Assembly (NCBI GenBank): GCA_937894085.1
Contig: CALCSG010000019.1
Coordinates: 1-49,928 of the forward strand
Reading direction: 5' to 3'
Source of the DNA: an uncultured Gammaproteobacteria bacterium
Lineage (GTDB): Bacteria; Pseudomonadota; Gammaproteobacteria; GCA-001735895
Length of the DNA stretch: 49,928 nt
The position numbers were made by a program, and so were the translations under genes. Below the pieces are notes generated by a model. The model made no database searches. It had not been told where the DNA came from and saw only the letters and a list, made by a program, of their open reading frames with translations. Positions 17,496 through 26,706 of the stretch are shown here, piece by piece. Each line of letters starts with the position of its first letter. The stretch's first letter is position 1.

Positions 17496-19286
17496 TTAGC
17501 GATAAATTAACACGGAATTTGTCAAAACTTTAGTTTGTGGATTAAAGTGTTCGGCCAGAATAAATAGAGACTGCGCTGTTTTATAGTTTCCTGTATTTAA
17601 ATTGTCATTAATATCGAGAGAAATTTTATCGGCTATCTGTTTAACTCCCTGTGCAGCTTCAAGATTCTCTGGCTCCACATTGAGTACTTTATTAAAATAA
17701 GATAGCGCACTACTTTCCAAAGGTTGATAGAAATCTTTTTTACTCAAAGCTTCCCTGGCTTTTTCCATAAAAACAAAAACCTGTTGGGATTTTTTTAATT
17801 GATTTTGATTCGTTTTCAATTTAGCCTGAACTTCTGACAGGCCTGGAAAATCAGCATCGATAGAACTCACTATTTCGATTGAAGTTCTGGCTTCTGTTAA
17901 TTTTTGATGACTGATATATTGCACTGCCTGCGTTAAATAATGCTGAGCCACATTATTAATTCCAGTATTCGCATTCACATTATCTGGCTGTAACTTTAAT
18001 ACTCTGGAATAACGCTCAAAGGCACTGTCACCCTCATTACTATAGTACTTCTCATTTTCAATTAAACTTTCTGCTTCCTGTAACAATGCCTCTATTTTCT
18101 GTTGTCGGATATGTTCTGGTGTTTTTTCTGGCCATAAAAAAAATGTAACTACAATTAACAGCAAAAGACTGAGGCCTATTATCAGTATATTTTTATAGCC
18201 AGACTTCAGGTCTGATTTTTTAGCCTGACTTACTTCTGCGGCAGGTTTCTCATCGACATCGGTTTTTGAAACCTCAGTTTGAATATCTTCCTGTTCATGC
18301 TTTATCTCCTGCCCCTTAAAGCCTCGATCCACTGGCCGAATAAGGGTTTCATCAAATTTCGGTTCTGGTTTTTTCGGTGGTAATTCAGCAAGATGAATCT
18401 CTCCCTTGAGTTCTGCCAGGAATTCCTCCAGATTTTGCGGACGTTCGGTAATCTGCAACTTTAACGCCTGATCGATGGCTCTTAAAAAATCGTAGCTATA
18501 CCCTTCTAGTGCAGATTGCGATAAAGCTTCATAAGGATCCGGGTCCAGATGCAGTAAAGCCATTCCTCGAACAGTAGATTCCATTGGTTTTCTGCCCGTA
18601 ATACCCTGATACATACTGGCACCAATCGCATATATATCTGTCCAGGGCCCCTGTCGTCCTGATGCATCATTATATTGTTCAAAAGGAGCATAACCGACAG
18701 AAAGCATCGCGGTCAGAGCCTGTGTTTTATTTCCTACTGCCTGGCGAGCCGCCCCAAAATCGATTAATACTGGTGAACCATCTTTTCGAATAAAAATATT
18801 CGCAGGTTTTATATCGCGATGAATGAAACCTTCTTTATGTACTGACGCGAGGCCAGCCATAATGGGGTAATAAATTTTTTCCAGATCATCCTGAGATAAT
18901 TTTTTACCTGACTTATAAACTACACTTAAATCCTCGCCCTCCTCATATTCCATCACCATGTAGCCAGTATTGTTGTGTTTAAAAACACTTAATACTCGAA
19001 CAATATTTTTATGTTTAAATTTTGCCAGGGTCTGGGCTTCACTCATAAAACGTTCAAGCCCCCAGACATACATGTCATTCTGCTCGACAGATGCCGGTTG
19101 CACAGTACTATCCCCACTTCTGCTGGCAAAATCATGGGGTAAGTATTCTTTAATGGCAACCAGTTGCCCTAAATTAGTATCAGTCGCCAGGTAAGTAATA
19201 CCGAACCCGCCACGACCTAGTACAGATTCAATTTTATACCAGAGAATTTCAAACCCGGATTCAAGGTCATTGGCAATTGCAGTCAC
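17496..19286 (-). CDS. Transmembrane Ser/Thr protein kinase with TPR-like repeats (truncated by frameshift)
   Basis: A PknB-type (Hanks) kinase starting at GTG, 596 residues to the premature stop. The cytoplasmic kinase domain is complete: P-loop GRGGFG (24-29), Lys46 in VAIKEY, catalytic HRDIKPANI (156-164), DFGAAR (176-181), GYAPFEQY and DIYAIGA. One transmembrane helix lies at about 366-384 (ILIIGLSLLLLIVVTFFLW). The outer part holds two TPR-like units (RYSRVLKLQPDNVNA and YFNKVLNVEPENLEA). A third unit continues in another frame downstream, so a single-base loss near 17524-17531 probably truncates it. No clear Shine-Dalgarno precedes the GTG. The kinase may phosphorylate targets in response to envelope signals; the target is unknown. 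Confidence 0.85.
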   Translation of the reverse strand: MTAIANDLESGFEILWYKIESVLGRGGFGITYLATDTNLGQLVAIKEYLPHDFASRSGDSTVQPASVEQNDMYVWGLERFMSEAQTLAKFKHKNIVRVLSVFKHNNTGYMVMEYEEGEDLSVVYKSGKKLSQDDLEKIYYPIMAGLASVHKEGFIHRDIKPANIFIRKDGSPVLIDFGAARQAVGNKTQALTAMLSVGYAPFEQYNDASGRQGPWTDIYAIGASMYQGITGRKPMESTVRGMALLHLDPDPYEALSQSALEGYSYDFLRAIDQALKLQITERPQNLEEFLAELKGEIHLAELPPKKPEPKFDETLIRPVDRGFKGQEIKHEQEDIQTEVSKTDVDEKPAAEVSQAKKSDLKSGYKNILIIGLSLLLLIVVTFFLWPEKTPEHIRQQKIEALLQEAESLIENEKYYSNEGDSAFERYSRVLKLQPDNVNANTGINNVAQHYLTQAVQYISHQKLTEARTSIEIVSSIDADFPGLSEVQAKLKTNQNQLKKSQQVFVFMEKAREALSKKDFYQPLESSALSYFNKVLNVEPENLEAAQGVKQIADKISLDINDNLNTGNYKTAQSLFILAEHFNPQTKVLTNSVLIYR

Positions 19287-19516
19287 AAAGTGTGTAATTC
19301 CTGAAAAAGTTTAATATCAAGTATAATTTACACGCTATTGTAGCGTATGGTCGGAAGATTCTAAACCAGAAAACATGTTGTGCAATTTAGAAACAAATAC
19401 TGCAGTGCAGGATTGTTACGTAAGTGTTATATATTAAAAGATTTACAAAATCTTAACTTGTTCATGGAATAAGTAATTGATAGGATATAGCTCGTCTATA
19501 CGGAAAGGGTGACTCA

Positions 19517-20095
19517 ATGAATAGGGTTTTACAAAGCTATAAATTTAATCCCTCTAATCTACCGGGACTGCTACCTTTGTTGTTTTTTGTTGCCATATTG
19601 AATTTGGTAGCCTGTGGCAGTCAAAATGAAACTTCAACCATTTCCTCTTCCCAGGACAGCAATGTCTCACTCAAAATCCCTGATTCGATACTAGCCAGCA
19701 AGCTCGACCAGAGCGCAGGTACCCTGACGGCCACTATTTCTGTAAGTACATTAAATGGAGGCGTCCCCCAGGCTATGACAGTTTCAGCTACCGATGCCAC
19801 GGCAACTCTGAGTTCTATCCCTCTTGGCGATGCCACGATTACGATCGTATTCACCTATGATTTACCCCCTTTTGGGCCGTTGGTCGTGGCTTCAGCAACC
19901 AGAAACTTAACTGTTGTGGCCGGTGACAATCCCATTAGTTTTGTCGCCACAGATTATGATTCCGAATCCTTTGACGAGGACGGCGATGGCCTCAGTAACC
20001 TGGCGGAACTGGATGACGCATCCACATCAAGTCCGATAGTTGCACTATGCAAACTAGGAGCAGCTGTGCTTGGAAGTTGTGAACTGGGATCTTAA
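19517..20095 (+). CDS. Lipoprotein with calcium-binding-type DxDGDG motif
   Basis: 192 residues. After an unusually long N-region comes a hydrophobic stretch and a lipobox (LVAC, Cys33), so it is probably a lipoprotein. The body (about 50-145) is Thr/Ser/Val-rich and beta-like. Near the end is DEDGDGLSNLAELD (about 154-167), the calcium-binding loop of thrombospondin type-3 repeats. A good Shine-Dalgarno (AAAGGG) precedes the ATG. The repeat protein starts 38 bases later on the same strand, and both are predicted to be exported, so they may work together at the surface. No specific family recognised. Confidence 0.7.
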   Translation: MNRVLQSYKFNPSNLPGLLPLLFFVAILNLVACGSQNETSTISSSQDSNVSLKIPDSILASKLDQSAGTLTATISVSTLNGGVPQAMTVSATDATATLSSIPLGDATITIVFTYDLPPFGPLVVASATRNLTVVAGDNPISFVATDYDSESFDEDGDGLSNLAELDDASTSSPIVALCKLGAAVLGSCELGS

Positions 20096-20170
20096 TAACG
20101 TTAAATTGGTATAACTTAGAAGGACTATTAATATGAAATATTCAAATCTACATTATTTATTTTTACGATT

Positions 20171-21190
20171 GTGTTATCACCATTTTCAAACGTGCAGGCA
20201 GCAGAAGTGACCAGTACCTTTACCGATGGAGCGACTTTAACTGCAGCTCAAATGACTGAAATAAAGGATGCGGTGAATGATAACAATACAAATGTTGGCG
20301 TCAACACTACGGCGACTGAAACTAACACAACCAGCATAGGAGCCAATACTACGGCGATTGGGGCTAACACGACTAGCATAGGAGCCAACACTTCGGCGAT
20401 TGGAACTAATACGACCAGTATAGGAGCCAACACTTCGGCGATTGGGACCAACACGACCAACATAGGAGCCAACACTACGGCGATCGGGACTAATACGACC
20501 AGCATAGGAGCCAACTCTACGGCGATTGAGACTAATAAGGCCGACATAGGAGTCAACACTACGGCCATTACTGGTAAGCAAAATACTGTCACAGGCACTT
20601 GCGCAACCGGTCAGTCAATTCGGGTGATAAATACTGATGGTACTGTAGTCTGTGAAGTTGATACGGACAGTGGTGGAGATATCACAGGAGTGATTGCTGG
20701 ATCAGGTTTGACCGGGGGAGCAGCTTCTGGGAACGTCACATTATCACTGAGCGGCGCAGTCTCTGTACATGGCAATTCTTTTAGAAATATTAGTTTAGAT
20801 GATGCTGGTTGTACTATTCAACACAACACTATCGCCTACTCTTATTTCACAGGCACAGCCGGTAGCTGTGATGCTATAGCGCCTATACAGCTACCAGATG
20901 GTGTGACATTAACGTCACTAACTTGCAGTGTTTCTGATACAGATAGTACAACCGATCATCTTATAACAGATGTTACGCTACGTCGTAATAGATTAGGTAC
21001 TGCAGGGGTCGAAACAGTATTTGTGACACCTTCATCAAATGATTCTGGTCTACAAAATATAAGTGACACAACCACTACCAGCGGGGTTGTTGATAACAGT
21101 ACATATGCCTACATTTTGTGGTTAGACTACGGTAACCCGGCTGCAAGCTCATTGGTACGCATATATGGCTGTTCTATCGCTTACAACTAG
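20171..21190 (+). CDS. Secreted repeat protein with tail-fibre/trimeric-stalk-like architecture (start region frameshifted)
   Basis: The open frame begins at GTG 20171 (339 residues), but this gives only the end of a signal peptide ([10 protein letters not shown]). The strong Shine-Dalgarno AAGGA and ATG at 20133 lie in another frame. Adding one A after ATGAAA would yield [20 protein letters not shown], a textbook signal peptide, running straight into this frame. So the gene probably began at 20133 and lost one base. After the signal come seven-residue repeats ([14 protein letters not shown]), then [15 protein letters not shown], a phrase typical of phage tail-fibre and trimeric adhesin necks, and a Cys-containing C-terminal domain. 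Likely a surface fibre; partner unknown. Confidence 0.6.
   Translation: MLSPFSNVQAAEVTSTFTDGATLTAAQMTEIKDAVNDNNTNVGVNTTATETNTTSIGANTTAIGANTTSIGANTSAIGTNTTSIGANTSAIGTNTTNIGANTTAIGTNTTSIGANSTAIETNKADIGVNTTAITGKQNTVTGTCATGQSIRVINTDGTVVCEVDTDSGGDITGVIAGSGLTGGAASGNVTLSLSGAVSVHGNSFRNISLDDAGCTIQHNTIAYSYFTGTAGSCDAIAPIQLPDGVTLTSLTCSVSDTDSTTDHLITDVTLRRNRLGTAGVETVFVTPSSNDSGLQNISDTTTTSGVVDNSTYAYILWLDYGNPAASSLVRIYGCSIAYN
20294..20578 (+). repeat. Tandem 42-base repeat (two heptads) in the fibre gene
   Basis: Between six and seven imperfect copies of a 42-base unit made of two related 21-base halves (GGAGCCAACACTTCGGCGAT and GGGACTAATACGACCAGCAT, plus one base each). At protein level the heptad pattern places Ile and Asn at fixed positions, as in trimeric coiled-coil stalks. 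Copies differ mainly at third codon positions. Such repeats change copy number by recombination or slippage. Confidence 0.85.
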
Positions 21191-21423
21191 ACTTAGACTC
21201 CACATTAATTACTGGCGATAATTCTAGAGATCATTATTTTACTTGCTGAATATTAGATAGTAATTGTTAACAATAGGGTCTGATCTATCCTTAACATATA
21301 TTGCATATTGTTAAGGCTTTATGGTTAGACTACTAACACTAGAGCTCCACGATGGGTAAGTCGAAGGAAAACCCAGACGTAAACGACTGAAATTTCTAGG
21401 TTTACTGCCACACAAGGCGTATT

Positions 21424-21897
21424 ATGATTAAGTACAACCGAATCTTTAGCCTGGTTCTAATTCTTTTTTTAATGATATTTGGCATTCTGGTCTGGCGTAT
21501 TGTGGTGCTTTTCACTGGTTTCACTGGCGTGTTTCCAGATGTGGAAACCGGATCAGAATTAGTGTTAGGCACAGAGACGACCAGTCATAAAGAGCCGATC
21601 AGCCTTCTTAAGTCACCCCAGATCGATGATAACAATTCTGATAGCAGTAACTTCGGTTATTACGAAACCATCAAAGAAACCATAGTCCGTATTAAAAAAG
21701 ATGTTGTTGTAACAGGCTCTTTAGTGGGAAAACCTGGTGAGGAAATGGCATATTTTCAAATTGAAGGCATGCCCGACAGGCCTTTTAAAATCAATACTCA
21801 GCTGATGGATGGTTTTATCATTACGGAGATTACGAATCATTTTGTCGTACTTAAAAATCAATCGGGAGACGAAACTTTTTCTCTCATGGTTCGCTAA
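21424..21897 (+). CDS. Single-pass membrane protein with GspC/PulC-like periplasmic domain
   Basis: 157 residues. A short cytoplasmic N-terminus is followed by one transmembrane helix (about 8-32), a flexible Ser/Asp-rich linker, and a C-terminal beta domain (about 88-157). That domain resembles the homology region of type II secretion protein GspC, including a VVTGSLVGKPGE start and a final VVLKNQSGDETFSLMVR. GspC links the inner-membrane platform to the outer-membrane secretin. Here it is shorter than GspC (no PDZ) and no other type II secretion gene is nearby, so it may belong to a pilus- or secretion-like system elsewhere. AAGG precedes the ATG. Confidence 0.6.
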   Translation: MIKYNRIFSLVLILFLMIFGILVWRIVVLFTGFTGVFPDVETGSELVLGTETTSHKEPISLLKSPQIDDNNSDSSNFGYYETIKETIVRIKKDVVVTGSLVGKPGEEMAYFQIEGMPDRPFKINTQLMDGFIITEITNHFVVLKNQSGDETFSLMVR

Positions 21898-21912
21898 AAT
21901 CAGAAGGTTTTA

Positions 21913-23886
21913 TTAATATACCGATTTCACATCATCCATGCGGCTGGAAATCTTCACATTTTTACCCAGATGTTTATCAAAAATAGTCGCATAAGCCAGC
22001 ACGGCCTGAATATAATTCCTGGTTTCTTTAAAGGGTACTGTCTCAACCCATAAATCGGCAGGCAGTGTTTCTTTTTCTGGCAACCATTTTTTTACATTAC
22101 CCGGGCCTGCATTGTATGCAGCAGCTGCCAGTGACACATTATTTTCAAACCGGTTAAGCACTGTTCTGAAATAACTGGTACCCAGATTTATATTATTACT
22201 AACACTTAAAATCTCATTCTGCTTAAGTTTTTTAAGCCCAAGCGATTTAGCAACACGGCGTGCTGTTGATGGCATCAGCTGCATTAAACCTAATGCCCCT
22301 ACTCTTGATTTAGCCAATGGATCAAACAGACTCTCGCGACGCATGACACCGTAAATGACGGATGGATCGAGATCTTTCTGTTTCACGTTCAGCATTACCT
22401 GCTGCCTGTAAGGCATCGGAAATCTCAGATCATAATCACTTCTATGACTGGTTTTAGCGACCGTTTTTATCGCACTGTCATACCACTTCCAGATTGATGC
22501 AATACTCGCTGCCTGCTTTATTTCCTGTTGCGAAAGCTTTCTGATTCCCTGAAACCATTCACGCCTGGCATCCAAGAGTCTGTCAAGGAAAAACAATTCT
22601 CTGGCCCTTAACAGATTCGCACTTTTACTCAATAATTGCTGTTCATCATAAGTTGTTTCAGCGGCAGCATGCTGCTGTTTTATCTGGTATTTCCGGTTAA
22701 CTTTATCGGCTGCGAGGAAACCATAATAAGTATTTTTTTCAGACAGCCTGTTATAGATATCGGCCGCTTTAACCGCATGCCCTGCACTCTCATAAGCTCG
22801 TGCCAACCAGTAAATCCATTCTGATTCAGTCTTCAGGCGATCAGGCATATCATTTATTGTTTTTATCAACCCTATCCAGTCCTCATCGCGTAAGTGTATA
22901 CGTGCTAGCCATAAATGGGCATTATCTGATTTTAATTTTTCGGGTAACTGCTGTAGTAATTGTTTGGATTCAGCCTTATGCTGATAAGCCGCCGATAACG
23001 CTATACGTTTATTGATACCCTCTTCCTGCTCTGTCGAAAATTGAAATTTGATTTTAATTTCATCCCAACGCTCTTTAGCCTGCAGACTATCTTTACGGGC
23101 AAGACGGTCTAATGCATGGATAATAATTTTACGATGTATCGGAGTGTCTTTAGATTTTGACAAAAGCGGCAGTTTTTCTGCAGGATGGCGGTGCGCCTGA
23201 TACCACAAATCCACCAGTTCTTTATCTTTATCATTGAGTTGTCTGGCAAGATATTTCGCCAGTGACGGGCGGCGGGCCTTAAAAGCTTTGTCAATTCTTA
23301 ACCAGATAACATCTGACACATTATCAACGGTTTCAAGGTAATGCTTGAATGCGAAATCACATTGCTCCGGCTGGGAATAACCAGTCGACCAGATTTTTTC
23401 TATTTCATTATTTATATTTTTAGTTTTATTCGTTTCCAGCTTTGCGGTGATTGACAGGCATTTATATTTAACATCACTTCTACCATCATAAAACTCCAGA
23501 TAACCCTCCCAGTCCTGGCGTTTTGCCAGCATACCCAGCCATTTACCCAGTAGACGGTATGCAAAAGGAAGGTCCTTATACTTCGATAGAAACTGTCTTA
23601 CGTCTGACTCACTCGCCTGGCCCAGGTTTTTGTTAAATGCATCATATTGCAGATAGCCGGTTACAGGATAATCCTTCAACTCAAGCAGTAATTTTTCAAA
23701 TTGTTTTATATCGTCATTTGAAAGTGCCAATTCAGCCTGTTTGAACAACAATCGCTGTTGTTCCAGCGTTGTAGAACCAGAATTTGCCAGTGCTGCTCCT
23801 GTGAGATTCAACATAACAAATATAATTCCAATAGAGAAAAGTTTAAAATTTTCTCTTATTGCATTTCTCTTTTTTTCTGATGACAC
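21913..23886 (-). CDS. slt: Soluble lytic murein transglycosylase (Slt70 type)
   Basis: Periplasmic enzyme that cleaves peptidoglycan between MurNAc and GlcNAc with 1,6-anhydro product. 657 residues, close to Slt70. It starts at GTG 23886 with a signal peptide (hydrophobic about 17-35, ending ALA-NS). A long alpha-helical superhelix (about 40-470) is followed by the lysozyme-like catalytic domain: GVMRRESLFDP with the catalytic Glu, GALGLMQLMPSTA, NLGTSYF and AAAYNAGPGNV. All motifs of family 23 are intact. It converges with the GspC-like gene, with 15 bases between them. Confidence 0.93.
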   Translation of the reverse strand: MSSEKKRNAIRENFKLFSIGIIFVMLNLTGAALANSGSTTLEQQRLLFKQAELALSNDDIKQFEKLLLELKDYPVTGYLQYDAFNKNLGQASESDVRQFLSKYKDLPFAYRLLGKWLGMLAKRQDWEGYLEFYDGRSDVKYKCLSITAKLETNKTKNINNEIEKIWSTGYSQPEQCDFAFKHYLETVDNVSDVIWLRIDKAFKARRPSLAKYLARQLNDKDKELVDLWYQAHRHPAEKLPLLSKSKDTPIHRKIIIHALDRLARKDSLQAKERWDEIKIKFQFSTEQEEGINKRIALSAAYQHKAESKQLLQQLPEKLKSDNAHLWLARIHLRDEDWIGLIKTINDMPDRLKTESEWIYWLARAYESAGHAVKAADIYNRLSEKNTYYGFLAADKVNRKYQIKQQHAAAETTYDEQQLLSKSANLLRARELFFLDRLLDARREWFQGIRKLSQQEIKQAASIASIWKWYDSAIKTVAKTSHRSDYDLRFPMPYRQQVMLNVKQKDLDPSVIYGVMRRESLFDPLAKSRVGALGLMQLMPSTARRVAKSLGLKKLKQNEILSVSNNINLGTSYFRTVLNRFENNVSLAAAAYNAGPGNVKKWLPEKETLPADLWVETVPFKETRNYIQAVLAYATIFDKHLGKNVKISSRMDDVKSVY

Positions 23887-23959
23887 TTAATTACTTTAAA
23901 TTCATTGAGTTAGAACAGATTTTAAAAGTTAATTATGAGATAAGCAAGGAAGCAAATGC

Positions 23960-24373
23960 TTATTCTTCATCAAGATCATCCATATCCATTTGTCCCGACA
24001 TACGACGACGGATATGAGACCATGACATACCTACCGCAAGGATAACGGCGAGTAATACTTCAACCACATAAGCAACCATTTTTGAACCATCCAACGAGAT
24101 CCACCCCCATTTGAATAACATCCCTACCATCAAACCAAAAAAGGCAACTGCCAGAACAAGCCCAATCATACCCAATGAACGGAATGTAGCTCTAAGATAA
24201 ATGACCCAGCCGATAACAAGTAATATTCCAACAAAAGCCTGTTCGATGGTAATTGAAGGAAAGACGTTATTTACCCAGTGAAAATATGAATACCCTTCAG
24301 GGTTATAAGTAGCAAAAACCAGCACGGCAGAAAAAAGAAAGCGTAGCCCGAAGCTTGAAAAATTGAATTTCAT
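23960..24373 (-). CDS. Four-helix membrane protein, DUF6524-like
   Basis: 137 residues with about four hydrophobic helices. The conserved-looking N-terminus (FGLRFLFSAVLVFATYNPEG YSYFHW in two pieces) and the end IRRRMSGQMDMDDLDEE match my recollection of the DUF6524 family, which has no known function. The charged acidic tail is probably cytoplasmic. It lies between slt and a divergent coiled-coil gene, with no obvious operon. Confidence 0.65.
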   Translation of the reverse strand: MKFNFSSFGLRFLFSAVLVFATYNPEGYSYFHWVNNVFPSITIEQAFVGILLVIGWVIYLRATFRSLGMIGLVLAVAFFGLMVGMLFKWGWISLDGSKMVAYVVEVLLAVILAVGMSWSHIRRRMSGQMDMDDLDEE

Positions 24374-24511
24374 AAGATACTCATTGCTATAAATTTATTC
24401 ATTATAACCCAACACTAAAACTCACCATAGATACAACAGTTCTTTAATTCTATAGTAGAACATGCTAATATTGATTCAATTACAATTTTAATTTATCTAC
24501 AGGAAATGACC

Positions 24512-26095
24512 ATGGCACAAGAAAACACTAAGCTGTCAGAAGATAGTAGCGCCCCTCCAGCGGATAACAACCTGGTAACAATTCAGGATCCCGGTAAAGA
24601 AAATCAGGTTATGGAAATTAACAGGCAGATGACTGCTTTGGAAAGCTCCATTACCACACTGACTAAAAAGCTAAATACAACCAATAAACAGGTCAAGTCT
24701 GACGTAAACCGACTTACCACTTCTGATGCCGAAATCACAGAAAAAGTCGCTGATACTTACAGGCAACTAGCTGTCATTGAGTCAAACTTTGGCGAATTAA
24801 GTAAGCAATCCACTCAAATCACTGCTGATTTAAAGAACGTTAATAAAACCATTAAGACCTTTGAGAAATCATCTACAGAGGCGCTTAATCTTGCTATCGA
24901 TAATCAATCTGATATTAATGGTGAATTCAGGACACAACATGAAGATCTCATTAAACGTGCCGAGAAATTATCTAAAAATGCTAAAACCATCAGTACAAAA
25001 CTGACTAATAGCATTCAGCAAAATAGTAAGGCGTTAGCAGAACTGGAAGCTAAAGTAGTAACAGACCTGGAAAATATCGCTAAATCATCTGAGACTCGTG
25101 ATGAAAAACTGGATGATAAAATAAAATCAAGCAACGACGAAATCGGCAGTCAGAAAGCAAAAATGCTATTAATGCAATCTGTTGATGAAGCTCTGGATAA
25201 GCGCGCTGCTTTACTGGAACAAACTTCTGCACAATTGATCGAAGACAGTCAGGACTTACGTGATTCTACTGAAATACTGGATGTTCTGACCAGTAAGTTA
25301 TCGGCAGATGTAGATGCGCTGGAAAGGCATACTGCACGTCTGGCCAAGGAAAACATTGAACAACAGGGCCAGATAGATGAACTGAAGATTAATACTAACT
25401 CTATCACTCGTACTCTATTAGCGCTGGCTACTCTTGAAAAGAAACATTTTAGAGTGCTCGCTGCCGGCAGCCTGTTATTGTTATTAGCGGTAATCGCCAG
25501 CTTCTTTTATGGAGAGTATTTGCGTGATACCGAGCAGACAGTAGAAGTACAACGAAATGAAGTCGTCAATGAACAGGTTGCTAATTTACAGAACAAAGTT
25601 GAAGATGAGCAAATGGCATCACAGGTATTCTATTCTGAAATCCTTGATTTACAGAACAACCTGACCCAGGTAAAGACTGAATTACAGGAAAAGACTGAAC
25701 AATTTAAAGCTGAAATCGTTGAAATGAACGATTCGGTTGAAAGTCTCGATGGTCGAGTTCAGTACCTGGCGCCTTTATATAATTTTGGTTCTGACAATAC
25801 AATTCACGGTTCACAGTGGTTATCTAATCTTGATGCAGAAAAGATGTCTATCAAGATTGCTACCGTTGCTGATAAACAGGGTATGTACGAAATAGCGCAA
25901 CGCTACAACAATTATTTCACACAGGAACTGGCCTATTTCCAAACTGATGATAAACAATACACATTAGTTTATGGTGGAAATTTTAACGATGATCAGCAGG
26001 TTAAATCTACACTGAGAAATATGCCTCGCTATATAAACCATGAGCTAATTGGCTCTATTTCTAATGCCGAAATCCTTCAGCAAATAAAGAAATAA
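24512..26095 (+). CDS. Membrane-anchored coiled-coil protein with SPOR-like C-terminus
   Basis: Start chosen at ATG 24512, seven bases after AGGA; the ATG at 24506 is too close to that site. About 527 residues. Residues 30-300 are predicted coiled coil with many Lys, Glu, Thr and Asn and few hydrophobics. One transmembrane helix lies at about 314-334 (VLAAGSLLLLLAVIASFFYG). A second periplasmic coiled coil (about 340-415) leads to a C-terminal domain (about 435-525). Its QWLSNL, MSIKIATV, AYFQTDDKQYTLVYGG and final I.NAEILQQI resemble the SPOR peptidoglycan-binding domain of DamX-type proteins. A role in septation or envelope organisation is inferred. The gene ends in a strong terminator. Confidence 0.7.
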   Translation: MAQENTKLSEDSSAPPADNNLVTIQDPGKENQVMEINRQMTALESSITTLTKKLNTTNKQVKSDVNRLTTSDAEITEKVADTYRQLAVIESNFGELSKQSTQITADLKNVNKTIKTFEKSSTEALNLAIDNQSDINGEFRTQHEDLIKRAEKLSKNAKTISTKLTNSIQQNSKALAELEAKVVTDLENIAKSSETRDEKLDDKIKSSNDEIGSQKAKMLLMQSVDEALDKRAALLEQTSAQLIEDSQDLRDSTEILDVLTSKLSADVDALERHTARLAKENIEQQGQIDELKINTNSITRTLLALATLEKKHFRVLAAGSLLLLLAVIASFFYGEYLRDTEQTVEVQRNEVVNEQVANLQNKVEDEQMASQVFYSEILDLQNNLTQVKTELQEKTEQFKAEIVEMNDSVESLDGRVQYLAPLYNFGSDNTIHGSQWLSNLDAEKMSIKIATVADKQGMYEIAQRYNNYFTQELAYFQTDDKQYTLVYGGNFNDDQQVKSTLRNMPRYINHELIGSISNAEILQQIKK

Positions 26096-26111
26096 ACTTT
26101 TCCAGTCTTAA

Positions 26112-26139
26112 AAATACCGGGTTATCCCGGTATTTTTTT
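26112..26139 (+). terminator. Intrinsic terminator after the SPOR-like gene
   Basis: A perfect ten-base stem (AAATACCGGG / CCCGGTATTT) with a TTAT loop and a seven-T run, 17 bases after the stop. The A-run on the other side means it can also terminate the convergent DUF1415 gene. Confidence 0.92.
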
Positions 26140-26157
26140 GCCTGTAACAAACCACAA

Positions 26158-26694
26158 TTAGTCAAATATCTGTTTCATCTCTTCATCACTTAAAGATCTT
26201 AATAGCTCTATATTTCTTCGAGGTATATTATCAACGTCAGGATAATGCTGTACTGCTTTACTGATTGAAGACTCTCTAATAAAGTGTAGCAATGGATAAG
26301 GCGAACGATTAGTCCAGTTGGACCGGTCATCAATATCACAATTAGCAAAAACATAATCTGGATGAAAACTGGCAATCTGGATAACACCTTGCCACCCCTG
26401 CTGATACAGCAATTCATCAGCCAGATTTAAAAACTGGTTATAATCATCAAATAAGTGTAAATGCTCAGGTATGATCAGCACCAGTGTTTCAATTTTCGCA
26501 TGTTGCTCAAGCCTGTTCAGCATCAACGATACATCAACAAGACAGGATTCATCATCATTGGCATGGGAAAGTTCAAACGAGATCGACCCCTCGCTGTAAG
26601 GACGTGCCGCAAAAGGACATAAATTCAGACCAAGAACCGATTTTTCAAACCAGTTTATAACTGAGTCAATAATGATTTGATCTGTTTTTTTCAT
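26158..26694 (-). CDS. DUF1415 family protein
   Basis: Start chosen at ATG 26694 (MKKTDQIIID), giving 178 residues; the frame extends 14 codons further but through the flanking inverted-repeat element. Recognisable DUF1415 features are the N-terminal WFEKSVLGLNLCPFA with its Cys, TLVLIIPEHLHLFDDYNQFL, ASFHPDYVFA and the NRSPYPLLHFIRE motif. The family is widespread in gammaproteobacteria and its function is not established. It shares the bidirectional terminator at 26112-26139. Confidence 0.85.
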   Translation of the reverse strand: MKKTDQIIIDSVINWFEKSVLGLNLCPFAARPYSEGSISFELSHANDDESCLVDVSLMLNRLEQHAKIETLVLIIPEHLHLFDDYNQFLNLADELLYQQGWQGVIQIASFHPDYVFANCDIDDRSNWTNRSPYPLLHFIRESSISKAVQHYPDVDNIPRRNIELLRSLSDEEMKQIFD

Positions 26695-26706
26695 AACCAA
26701 AAAGCA

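Noticed and set aside
20294-20578. Possible CRISPR array
   Set aside because: Repeats are contiguous with no unique spacers, keep codon phase and vary at third positions, so they are coding tandem repeats.
20237-20598. Antisense open frames with striking Arg/Ser or Val/Pro repeats
   Set aside because: They are reverse readings of the 42-base tandem repeat; the sense frame has the export and fibre features.
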